A DNA stretch of 7,416 nucleotides from an uncultured Bacilli bacterium. Lineage in GTDB: Bacteria; Bacillota_I; Bacilli_A; RF39; UBA660. Position 1 is the first letter of the stretch. Each line of letters starts with the position of its first letter. The DNA lies in NCBI GenBank assembly GCA_934096025.1, contig CAKOLP010000039.1:1-7416 (forward strand), given 5' to 3'. The notes beneath the pieces were generated by a model. The model had not been told where the DNA came from. It saw only the letters and a program-made list of their open reading frames with translations, and did no database searches. Positions 1 through 5,570 of the stretch are shown here, piece by piece. The position numbers and the translations under genes are program-made.

Positions 1-179
1 GAAGTATTGTACCTTGTTGCTTAGATAGTAATAATGATATTAATTTAGGTAATATATATAAAGATGATTTAAGGGAAGTATTAAATAAAGATATAGTAAA
101 AGAAATGAAACAAGGTTTTAAAAATAATAAAAGGATACAAGAACTTTGTAAACATTGTGGTTTTAGAATGGAGGAATAG
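1..179 (+). CDS. Radical SAM/SPASM domain protein, C-terminal end (partial)
   Basis: The frame is open from the window edge to TAG 177-179 and encodes the last 58 residues of a protein that starts upstream. The visible part has a VPCCLD motif, then an NLGNIYKDDLREVLN stretch and a closing ELCKHCGFR motif. This spacing of Cys-Cys, 'GNI' and CxxC is typical of the C-terminal SPASM domain, which binds auxiliary iron-sulfur clusters in radical SAM enzymes. The radical SAM CxxxCxxC core lies outside the window, so the substrate cannot be judged; SPASM enzymes include peptide-modifying and other maturases. The stop lies 2 nt before the dgt ATG and the dgt ribosome binding site is inside this gene, so the two are probably co-transcribed and translationally coupled. 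Family-level assignment is fairly sure; function is open. Confidence 0.75.
   Translation, partial: SIVPCCLDSNNDINLGNIYKDDLREVLNKDIVKEMKQGFKNNKRIQELCKHCGFRMEE
170..174 (+). promoter_or_regulatory. Ribosome binding site fixing the dgt start
   Basis: GGAGG lies 7 nt before ATG 182 but only 4 nt before the in-frame GTG at 179. That GTG also overlaps the last base of the upstream TAG stop. The spacing favours ATG 182 as the start of dgt. Confidence 0.7.
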
Positions 180-181
180 TG

Positions 182-1291
182 ATGAAACGGTATGCTTGTA
201 AAAATAGAGAAGCAGTATATTTAAAAGAGATGAAGAAAGATTTTCGTACTCCCTTTTTCAGGGATATAGATAAGATCTTATATGCTAGAGCATTTCAAAG
301 GTATATGGATAAAACTCAAGTTTTTAGTTTTCAGGATAATGATCATTTAACTAAAAGAATGACCCATGTATTATATGTAAGTAAGATTGCAAGAACAATT
401 GGAAGAAAACTAGGGTTAAATGAAGATTTAATTGAAGCAGCAGCTCTAGGACATGACTTGGGACATACCCCATTTGGCCATGCAGGGGAAGAAGCCTTAA
501 ACGAAATAAGTCTTAAAGAGGGTTGTGGCTATTTTAATCATAATGTGCATAGTGTAAGAACTTTAATGTGTTTAGAAAATGAGGGCGAGGGATTAAATAT
601 TACTCTCCAAACTCTTGATGCTATATTATGTCATAATGGTGAGATTGTCGAGGGAAAATACATTCCCCAAAAGAAGACACAAGAAGATTTTTTAAAGGAA
701 TATGAGGCATCTTATCAAGATAGAAGTGTAATTAAACAAATGAAACCCATGACTTTAGAGGGTTGCGTGGTACGTATAAGTGATTTAATTTCTTATTTAG
801 GTCGGGATATTGAAGATGCTGTACGGATGAATTTAGTATCTTTTCATGATATTCCTGAAAATATAACAAGCGTACTTGGAACAAGCAATAGAGAAATAGT
901 AAATACCCTAGTTACGGATATAATAACAATGAGTAAGGGCAAAAACTATATTGAGTTAAGTACTCCGGTATATGAAGCAATTAAAGAACTTATGGCATTT
1001 AATTATAAAAATATATATGATTTAGCTTATCCTTTGGAAAAAAGAGATAATTTAAAGAAGATGTTTAAAAAATTATTTTATACATATTTAAATGATTTAG
1101 AAACAGACAATCAAGAAAGTAGTATAGTTAAGTCTTTTATGAAAAAATCTAAAAGTTATCAAGAAAACAATTCTTATAAGAGAGTAGTTATAGATTATAT
1201 AGCGGGAATGACTGATGATTTTGCCTTAAAAGAATATAATAAAATGATTAATACTGACCATAATAAAAAAGAGGTGGATTATGAACTATAA
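182..1291 (+). CDS. dgt: Deoxyguanosinetriphosphate triphosphohydrolase (dGTPase), HD family
   Basis: A cytosolic HD-superfamily enzyme expected to hydrolyse dGTP (and possibly other dNTPs) to the deoxynucleoside and triphosphate, controlling dNTP pools. Numbering from ATG 182, the protein has 369 residues. The N-terminal FRTPFFRDIDKILYARAF and KTQVF...DH blocks match the dGTPase signature. The metal site is visible: H62 (RMTH), H91-D92 (GHDLGHTPFGH) and D201 in RISDLISYLGRDIEDA. H100 and E103 (GHAGE) match the H126/E129 pair of E. coli Dgt. FNHNVHSVR (118-126) and the GLNITLQTLDAIL-type block also fit the family. The length fits the shorter dGTPase-like group rather than the 505-residue E. 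coli enzyme. It overlaps ymfF by 11 nt and follows a SPASM gene at 2 nt, so it sits inside an operon whose promoter is upstream of the window. Substrate range among dNTPs cannot be read from sequence. Confidence 0.92.
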   Translation: MKRYACKNREAVYLKEMKKDFRTPFFRDIDKILYARAFQRYMDKTQVFSFQDNDHLTKRMTHVLYVSKIARTIGRKLGLNEDLIEAAALGHDLGHTPFGHAGEEALNEISLKEGCGYFNHNVHSVRTLMCLENEGEGLNITLQTLDAILCHNGEIVEGKYIPQKKTQEDFLKEYEASYQDRSVIKQMKPMTLEGCVVRISDLISYLGRDIEDAVRMNLVSFHDIPENITSVLGTSNREIVNTLVTDIITMSKGKNYIELSTPVYEAIKELMAFNYKNIYDLAYPLEKRDNLKKMFKKLFYTYLNDLETDNQESSIVKSFMKKSKSYQENNSYKRVVIDYIAGMTDDFALKEYNKMINTDHNKKEVDYEL

Positions 1292-2543
1292 AACATATAA
1301 ATGTAACTCTTTTTGTGTTCATACAATAAAAACTGATAAATTTAAAACCGCGCACATGGAAGTTATATTTAGAAAAGAGATAGTAAAAGAAGAACTTACG
1401 ACTTATTCAATGCTAGCAGATGTCTTATCGGAGGGAAATAAAGATTATCCAAGAAGAAAAGATTTAATTGTAAAACTTGAAGAATTATATAAAGCTATTG
1501 TGTATGCAACAGCTCTAAAAACGGGAAATGTTCTAAACTTTAGTATAGTTAATGATTTTATTAATCCGATATATATTAATGATAAGAATTATTTGGAAAA
1601 TAATATTAAAATGGCTTTTGATATTTTACAAAGACCTAATGTTACAAATGAAGAATTTGATTTAAAGACTTTTAATATTATTAAGGGAAAACTTAAAAGA
1701 GAAATATTGGCTATAAAGGATAACCCAGTTAATGATAGTATAAGAACAGCCCTAAAAACTATGGATAGTAGTTCTCCGTCTTCGTATTTTATGTTAGATG
1801 ATATTGAAGCTTTAGAAAATATTACTCCGTCTTCATTATATAAAGCTTATAAGAGATTAATGAAAGATTTTACTTGTGATATATTTATTATCGGGGATCT
1901 TGATATGGACGAAGTTGTGAGTCTTATTAAGAAATATTTTAAAAGAAGATATATTGTAGATTTAGAGCTAGATTTAAAAGTTAAAAACACTGAAAAGAAA
2001 AAAGCATTAGTTAAAAATGTTCCGAGTAATAATATTCAATCTAATTTAGTTATGATTTTCAATGTAAGCAATTTAACGGAAATAGAGCAAGATATTGTTA
2101 TGCATGTCTTTAATTATATATATGGAAATGGTGGCTTAACTTCGAAACTTTATCAAAGTATTCGGGAGAAAAATAGTTTATGCTACGCTATTAACAGTAT
2201 GTATTTAAAGTATGACGGTCTTTTAGTAGTTCAGTTATCTTTAGAAAATAATTGTGTAAGTAAAGCAATTAAATTAATTAAAAAAGAACTTAAAAATATG
2301 CAACTAGGTGATTTTACGGAAGAAGAAGTTAAAGATGCTTGTAATAATATGATGGTATCTATAGATATTTCTGGAGATAACAATATATCAGTTTTAAACA
2401 ATTATGTTTTTCATAAGTTTGCAAATTTAATGCTTTTAGAGGATAGAAAGAAACAATTTAAAAATATTAAAAAAGAAGATGTGGTGGCAGTTTCAAAGAA
2501 AATAAAATTAAATACTATATTTAATTTGGAGGGAGAAAATTAA
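1281..2543 (+). CDS. ymfF: M16 peptidase-like protein YmfF, non-catalytic partner (EF-P modification-associated)
   Basis: A 420-residue protein of the M16 (insulinase/processing peptidase) fold, matching Bacillus YmfF (written YfmF in some databases). The N-terminal VHTIKTDKFKTAHMEVIFRK and SMLADVLSEG...LEELYKA blocks are typical. The place where M16 enzymes carry HxxEH (about residues 44-51, YSMLADVL) has no His or Glu, so the protein lacks a metal site. The second half keeps the M16 Arg/Tyr element: NGGLTSKLYQSIREKNSLCYA, with R295 and Y302. This is the usual complement to a catalytic partner, and ymfH follows directly. In B. subtilis the ymfF/ymfH genes are linked to the 5-aminopentanol modification of elongation factor P; the chemistry of their part is not settled. 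GAGGTGG at 1271-1277, inside dgt, is the ribosome binding site for ATG 1281. The 11-nt overlap with dgt suggests translational coupling. The family call is strong; the EF-P role is by homology. Confidence 0.85.
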   Translation: MNYKTYKCNSFCVHTIKTDKFKTAHMEVIFRKEIVKEELTTYSMLADVLSEGNKDYPRRKDLIVKLEELYKAIVYATALKTGNVLNFSIVNDFINPIYINDKNYLENNIKMAFDILQRPNVTNEEFDLKTFNIIKGKLKREILAIKDNPVNDSIRTALKTMDSSSPSSYFMLDDIEALENITPSSLYKAYKRLMKDFTCDIFIIGDLDMDEVVSLIKKYFKRRYIVDLELDLKVKNTEKKKALVKNVPSNNIQSNLVMIFNVSNLTEIEQDIVMHVFNYIYGNGGLTSKLYQSIREKNSLCYAINSMYLKYDGLLVVQLSLENNCVSKAIKLIKKELKNMQLGDFTEEEVKDACNNMMVSIDISGDNNISVLNNYVFHKFANLMLLEDRKKQFKNIKKEDVVAVSKKIKLNTIFNLEGEN

Positions 2544-3824
2544 ATGGAAGAATTAGAACTTTTAGGTTTAAATGAGAAAATATACTACTATAAGACTAAG
2601 TCTGGATTACCTATTTATATGTGGGTTAATGATAAAATCAAGAGTATGTATGCAACTTTGTCGGTAAAATATGGTTCTATTCATACAAAATTTAGAGTAG
2701 GGAAAAAAGTTCATGAAGTACCAAATGGTATAGCACATTTTTTAGAACATATTAAATTTAATATAGATGAAAATACATCTGCACATGATGAATTTTACAA
2801 AATAGGCGGAGATGCTAATGCGTTTACGACTTTTAATTATACAAGCTATCTTGTTATGGCTACGGAAAACAAACTTGCAAATGTAACTTTACTTCTTGAT
2901 TATGTATATAATCCTTATTTTACTAAGAAAAACGTTGCTAAAGAAAAGGGTATTATAATAGAAGAAGCCAACATGACTTTAGATGATCCATATTCCGTAT
3001 GTTTCTTTGATACTTTAAAAAACACATTTTTTAAATATAAATATCGTAATTTAATTACAGGTACAAAAGAAGAAGTTAATAGTATTACTCTTGAAGATGT
3101 CAAACTAATATATGATACATTTTATCACCCTAAGAATATGTTCTTATGTATAACCGGAGCATTTAATCCTTATGAAATGGCCAAGGTTGTAGAAGAAACT
3201 TTGAAAAAACATGAATTTTTAGAATATAAAAATCCGGAGATTGTTTGTGAGAATGAACCTAAAAAGGTACGGAAAAACTACGTAGAAAAACAAATTAATA
3301 TTACTAATCCAATAGTTAAAGTCCAAATAAAAATGGAGAAGAAAAAGTTTAAATTAGATGATTTAACTTTAAAACTAATTACCAATTTAATTATGAACGT
3401 TAATTTTGGGGCAACTAGTGATTTTAATGATGAATTAACAACTAAGGAATTAATTACTTCAATGTATGGGACTTCCGATATATATGATGATTACTTAGTT
3501 TTAGGTTTAACTGTTAATACAGATTATGTTGATGAAGTAATTAAAAGAATAAAAGAAAAACTAAATAATTTAGAAGTAAATGAACTAGATTTTAAGCGTA
3601 AAAAAAATGTCCAAATTGCTACCCATATATTAAACTATGAATATGTTGAACAAGTAAATAGTAGATTACAAGAAAACATTATTAATTACAATAAAATAAT
3701 TACAAACTATAAAGAAATTTTAGAAGACTTAACTATTGATGATGTAAATGGGGTAGTAGATACTATTTCTTTAGATAATATAGCATTTAATGTATTTTTG
3801 CCAAAAGAAAACCAAGACAATTAA
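2544..3824 (+). CDS. ymfH: M16 zinc peptidase YmfH, catalytic partner (EF-P modification-associated)
   Basis: A 426-residue M16-family metallopeptidase matching Bacillus YmfH (also written YfmH). The inverted zinc motif is intact: GIAHFLEH with H65, E68 and H69. The downstream acidic ligand is probably E141 in EKGIIIEEANMTLDDP, with E134 also conserved. Other family blocks are KYGSI...F (43-50), GGDANAFTTFNYTSYL (88-103), PYFT (124-127), TGTKEEVNSIT and FYHPKNMFL. The C-terminal half is more divergent and lacks the clear Arg/Tyr element that ymfF carries, so active-site pieces seem divided between the two proteins as in other M16 heterodimers. ATG directly follows the ymfF TAA with no gap; GGAGGG at 2528-2533 is the ribosome binding site. 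No signal peptide or membrane segment is visible, so it should be cytosolic. The B. subtilis ymfI gene, also tied to EF-P modification, is not next to it here. The substrate is unknown. Confidence 0.87.
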   Translation: MEELELLGLNEKIYYYKTKSGLPIYMWVNDKIKSMYATLSVKYGSIHTKFRVGKKVHEVPNGIAHFLEHIKFNIDENTSAHDEFYKIGGDANAFTTFNYTSYLVMATENKLANVTLLLDYVYNPYFTKKNVAKEKGIIIEEANMTLDDPYSVCFFDTLKNTFFKYKYRNLITGTKEEVNSITLEDVKLIYDTFYHPKNMFLCITGAFNPYEMAKVVEETLKKHEFLEYKNPEIVCENEPKKVRKNYVEKQINITNPIVKVQIKMEKKKFKLDDLTLKLITNLIMNVNFGATSDFNDELTTKELITSMYGTSDIYDDYLVLGLTVNTDYVDEVIKRIKEKLNNLEVNELDFKRKKNVQIATHILNYEYVEQVNSRLQENIINYNKIITNYKEILEDLTIDDVNGVVDTISLDNIAFNVFLPKENQDN

Positions 3825-3837
3825 GTCTTGATTTTTT
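3808..3837. terminator. Shared intrinsic terminator between convergent ymfH and rpsD
   Basis: CAAGAC (3813-3818) and GTCTTG (3825-3830) form a perfect 6-bp stem around the loop AATTAA. The ymfH stop codon TAA (3822-3824) lies in the loop. Beyond one C/A mismatch, AAAA (3808-3811) can pair with TTTT (3832-3835). On the + strand the stem is followed by ATTTTTTA. On the - strand it lies 6 nt after the rpsD stop and is followed by GGTTTTCTTTT, so it can plausibly work in both directions, better on the + side. Confidence 0.75.
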
Positions 3838-4435
3838 ATCTGTTATAGAATTCTACAATAAGTTGTTCGTTAACTTCTTGGTTAAGTTCACTTCTTTCTG
3901 GGATTCTAACATATTTACCAGATAGTTTCTTTTCGTCCATTTCTAAATAAGCTGGTACAGTTCTTTTTTGCTCCAATGAATCTTTAATAGCTGGATGGTT
4001 TAAAGAATTTTCTTTTACAGAAATAATATCTCCAACTTTACAAGTATAAGATGGAATATCAACTTTTTTACCATTTACTAAAATATGTCCATGGTTAACA
4101 ACTTGACGTGCACCCCTTCTAGTTCTTGATAATCCTAGTCTATAAACTAAGTTATCTAATCTAGATTCAAGTAAAACTAGTAAATTTTCCCCAGCAATAC
4201 CTTTCATCTTAGAAGCTTTTTCGAATACCTTACGGAATTGTTTTTCATTTAATCCATAAAGAGTTCTTACTTTTTGTTTTTCTTGTAATTGGATACCATA
4301 TTCACTTAGTTTACGACGACGGTCTTGTCCGTGTTGTCCTGGTGCAAATGGTCTTTTTAAATCTTTTCCATTTTCTAAAGTTGAAAAACCTAATCTTCTA
4401 GACTTCTTATAAGCTGGTCCAGTATATCTTGCCAT
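3836..4435 (-). CDS. rpsD: 30S ribosomal protein S4
   Basis: A primary 16S rRNA-binding protein that nucleates small-subunit assembly and, in Bacillus, represses its own synthesis through its mRNA leader. The 199-residue length is standard for Bacilli. The N-terminal domain begins MARYTGPAYKKSRRLG and includes RPFAPGQHGQ (28-37). It has no zinc-binding Cys cluster, so this is the zinc-free form. The S4 RNA-binding domain covers about residues 91-150 (SRLDNLVYRLGLSRTRRGARQ, then NHGHILVNGKKVDIPS), and the protein ends in IVEFYNR, close to the usual IVEFYSR. AAAGGAG at 4447-4441 gives a ribosome binding site 5 nt before ATG 4435. The gene has its own strong promoter and structured leader, and ends at a terminator shared with convergent ymfH. 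It is a single gene here, not in the rpsM-rpsK-rpoA cluster, as is usual in Bacilli. Confidence 0.98.
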   Translation of the reverse strand: MARYTGPAYKKSRRLGFSTLENGKDLKRPFAPGQHGQDRRRKLSEYGIQLQEKQKVRTLYGLNEKQFRKVFEKASKMKGIAGENLLVLLESRLDNLVYRLGLSRTRRGARQVVNHGHILVNGKKVDIPSYTCKVGDIISVKENSLNHPAIKDSLEQKRTVPAYLEMDEKKLSGKYVRIPERSELNQEVNEQLIVEFYNR

Positions 4436-4590
4436 AAATGCTCCTTTCCATTATTTGCAAAATATTTATTCTGTTATACCTTTTAAATAGGGAGTTCAAA
4501 CTAATTTTTCTAGGGCAGTCCTAGATACTTTATTACCCATAAAGGTTTCAAACACATTATTTAATGTATAACTCTGCCTAAATAACTTGC
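4436..4590 (-). promoter_or_regulatory. rpsD mRNA leader, probable S4-binding autoregulatory pseudoknot
   Basis: About 155 nt separate the predicted transcription start (near 4590) from the rpsD ATG, with no reading frame of note. On the RNA strand three pairings are seen: (a) hairpin UCUAGG-ACUGC-CCUAGA (4525-4520 with 4514-4509), a perfect 6-bp stem; (b) helix GUUAUAC/GUAUAAC (4572-4566 with 4479-4473), 7 bp, enclosing hairpin a; (c) GGCAG (4578-4574), just outside helix b, complementary to CUGCC (4518-4514), four bases of which form the loop of hairpin a. Together these make a nested pseudoknot. A further hairpin, ACAUU/AAUGU (4567-4554 region), partly competes with helix b. CUCC (4494-4491) could mask the GGAG of the ribosome binding site (4444-4441). 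There is no U-run, so translational control is more likely than attenuation. Autoregulation of rpsD by S4 is known in B. subtilis; the structure here is my reading. Confidence 0.6.
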
Positions 4591-4596
4591 AAATGT

Positions 4597-4626
4597 ATTA
4601 TATAATATATTTTATATATGTGTCAA
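4597..4626 (-). promoter_or_regulatory. rpsD promoter, consensus sigma-A type
   Basis: Reading on the - strand, TTGACA (4626-4621) and TATAAT (4602-4597) are both perfect hexamers, separated by 18 nt. Transcription should start near 4590. The -35 box begins 8 nt after the def stop codon, and no terminator lies between, so def transcripts may also run into rpsD. Confidence 0.85.
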
Positions 4627-4634
4627 TTTGTTTT

Positions 4635-5189
4635 TTATATTTCTCGCATTTTTTCACGATCTTTATAAGGATTTTTAGGGTCTATTTTATCTACAAAAAG
4701 GATTCCATTTAAATGGTCTATTTCATGTTGAAAAGCTATAGCTAAGTCTTCGCGAACACGAATGGTTTTTTTGTTTCCCTCAAAGTCATAATATTCTACA
4801 GTAATTCTAGCATGTCTAGGAACAATTCCGGGAACACTACGATTAACACTTAAGCAGCCCTCTCCCTCGCCGACATATATTAATTCTTCGCTCGCACTAA
4901 TTATACGAGGATTGATAATAATATATTCTTCAAAACCAGTTTTATCTTCAAGTTCATTAGCTATAACGAATATTCTAATAGGTCGACCCATTTGTACAAA
5001 AGCCATACCCATGCCAGCTCGTAAATCATATTTTTCGGCAATATCTTCATCTTGACTCATTTCTAAATATTTAATTGTATCATAAGCTAGTTGTTGGTCT
5101 TCTTTGCTTACAGGAAAACTTGCCGGTTTACTTTCCTTGTGAAGTAATTTATGTTTTTCATCTAATATAGTTATTTTTGGTAACTTCAT
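4635..5189 (-). CDS. def: Peptide deformylase
   Basis: Removes the formyl group from the initiator methionine of nascent proteins at the ribosome; a metal (Fe/Zn) hydrolase. From ATG 5189 it has 184 residues, matching the Gram-positive (type 2) class. Motif II is EGCLS with ligand C112; motif III is QHEIDH with ligands H155 and H159 and catalytic E156. Motif I reads GMGMAFVQ (59-66): the glutamine is kept, but the family's usual GxGxAAxQ has Phe in place of the second Ala. The codons (GCT TTT GTA CAA) are clear, so this is not a reading error on my part. A GTG at 5198 in frame would add three residues, but it overlaps the AGGTG ribosome binding site (5200-5196), which lies 6 nt from ATG 5189. 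The gene lies between the yjcZ-type terminator and the rpsD promoter and probably has its own promoter. Confidence 0.95.
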   Translation of the reverse strand: MKLPKITILDEKHKLLHKESKPASFPVSKEDQQLAYDTIKYLEMSQDEDIAEKYDLRAGMGMAFVQMGRPIRIFVIANELEDKTGFEEYIIINPRIISASEELIYVGEGEGCLSVNRSVPGIVPRHARITVEYYDFEGNKKTIRVREDLAIAFQHEIDHLNGILFVDKIDPKNPYKDREKMREI

Positions 5190-5195
5190 TTTTCT

Positions 5196-5200
5196 CACCT
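5196..5200 (-). promoter_or_regulatory. Ribosome binding site fixing the def start
   Basis: AGGTG on the - strand sits 6 nt before ATG 5189. The in-frame GTG at 5198 is part of this site and so is unlikely to be the start codon. Confidence 0.7.
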
Positions 5201-5207
5201 AGAACAT

Positions 5208-5236
5208 ATTTTAACAGATTTGTTAAAAAAAAGGAA
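5208..5236 (-). promoter_or_regulatory. Probable def promoter with extended -10
   Basis: On the - strand TGTTAAAAT (5216-5208) is an extended -10 (TG, one base, TAAAAT), the same 9 bases as in the ftsW promoter. The -35 position (5236-5231, TTCCTT, 17-nt spacing) is poor and lies in the terminator of the preceding gene. Transcription would start near 5201, leaving a leader of about 12 nt. The -10 also overlaps an inverted repeat, TTAACA-GATT-TGTTAA (5211-5226), which could be an operator or part of the terminator tail. Confidence 0.4.
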
Positions 5237-5250
5237 GTAATAAAACTTCC
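5225..5250 (-). terminator. Intrinsic terminator after the YjcZ-type gene
   Basis: On the - strand GGAAGT (5250-5245) pairs perfectly with ACTTCC (5238-5233) around a 6-nt loop, followed directly by eight T (5232-5225). It begins 3 nt after the stop codon of the small gene and separates it from def. Confidence 0.88.
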
Positions 5251-5253
5251 CGA

Positions 5254-5436
5254 TTAGTTATTATTGTTGTTCCAGCTCCAGCCAGCACCAAGTATTATAA
5301 CTAAAAGAATAAATAAAACAATCCAAATAGCAGCACCAATACCATAGCCACTAGTATACCCAGCATATTGTGGATAACATTGATTTTGACCTGCATATCC
5401 ACCACCGTAATAGCCGGTATTACCATAATAATACAT
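5254..5436 (-). CDS. YjcZ-type small Tyr/Gly-rich single-pass membrane protein
   Basis: A 60-residue protein with three parts: a Tyr/Gly-rich head (1-32, YYYGNTGYYGGGYAG and similar, with a single Cys at 20), one hydrophobic segment (about 33-52, GIGAAIWIVLFILLVIILGA) and a short tail ending in five Asn. The hydrophobic block with its run of Ile/Leu/Val and closing GA resembles the 'tiny TM' YjcZ family of Bacilli, where the usual core is FALIVVLFILLIIVG. Several members of that family are made in sporulation or found on spores, but the molecular role is unknown. The gene is real by its context: a perfect AAAGGAGGT ribosome binding site (5450-5442) 5 nt before ATG 5436, and a strong terminator 3 nt after the stop. 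It is a one-gene unit divergent from ftsW. No clear sigma-A promoter is visible upstream, which would fit an alternative sigma factor. The family call is probable; the Asn tail is unusual. Confidence 0.75.
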   Translation of the reverse strand: MYYYGNTGYYGGGYAGQNQCYPQYAGYTSGYGIGAAIWIVLFILLVIILGAGWSWNNNNN

Positions 5437-5520
5437 AATATACCTCCTTTGTGTATCTAATATAATTTATTAATAAACAGTTCTTTTTGACATTAAAATA
5501 ACCCAAGTTTTAAAAAAATA

Positions 5521-5549
5521 GTTAAATTTAGTAGTATTTATGTTAAAAT
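5521..5549 (+). promoter_or_regulatory. Probable ftsW promoter with extended -10
   Basis: TGTTAAAAT (5541-5549) is an extended -10 (TAAAAT preceded by TG and one base). The -35 position at 17-nt spacing (5521-5526, GTTAAA) matches only half of TTGACA. Transcription would begin near 5556, so the mRNA starts almost at the AAGGGAG ribosome binding site (5558-5564). Confidence 0.5.
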
Positions 5550-5570
5550 CAAAATATAAGGGAGTTGTTT

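Noticed and set aside
179..181. GTG as the start of dgt
   Set aside because: It overlaps the upstream TAG stop and lies only 4 nt from the ribosome binding site; ATG 182 has better spacing.
2915..3103. 62-codon open frame on the - strand inside ymfH
   Set aside because: It lies wholly within a strongly supported gene on the other strand, has no family match I recognise, and reads as a shadow of ymfH codons.
4453..4594. 8-bp long-range helix closing the whole rpsD leader (4453-4460 with 4587-4594)
   Set aside because: With a transcription start near 4590 only half of the 5' strand would be in the RNA. It could form only on read-through transcripts from def, so I left it out of the leader model.
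5196..5198. GTG as the start of def
   Set aside because: It is part of the AGGTG ribosome binding site for ATG 5189.
5451..5520. Sigma-A promoter for the YjcZ-type gene
   Set aside because: A TATATT -10-like hexamer exists upstream, but no acceptable -35 is found at 16-18 nt and there is no extended -10. I could not fit a sporulation sigma-factor consensus either.
5565..5567. TTG as the start of ftsW
   Set aside because: It directly abuts the AAGGGAG ribosome binding site; ATG 5571 is 6 nt away and is a better codon.
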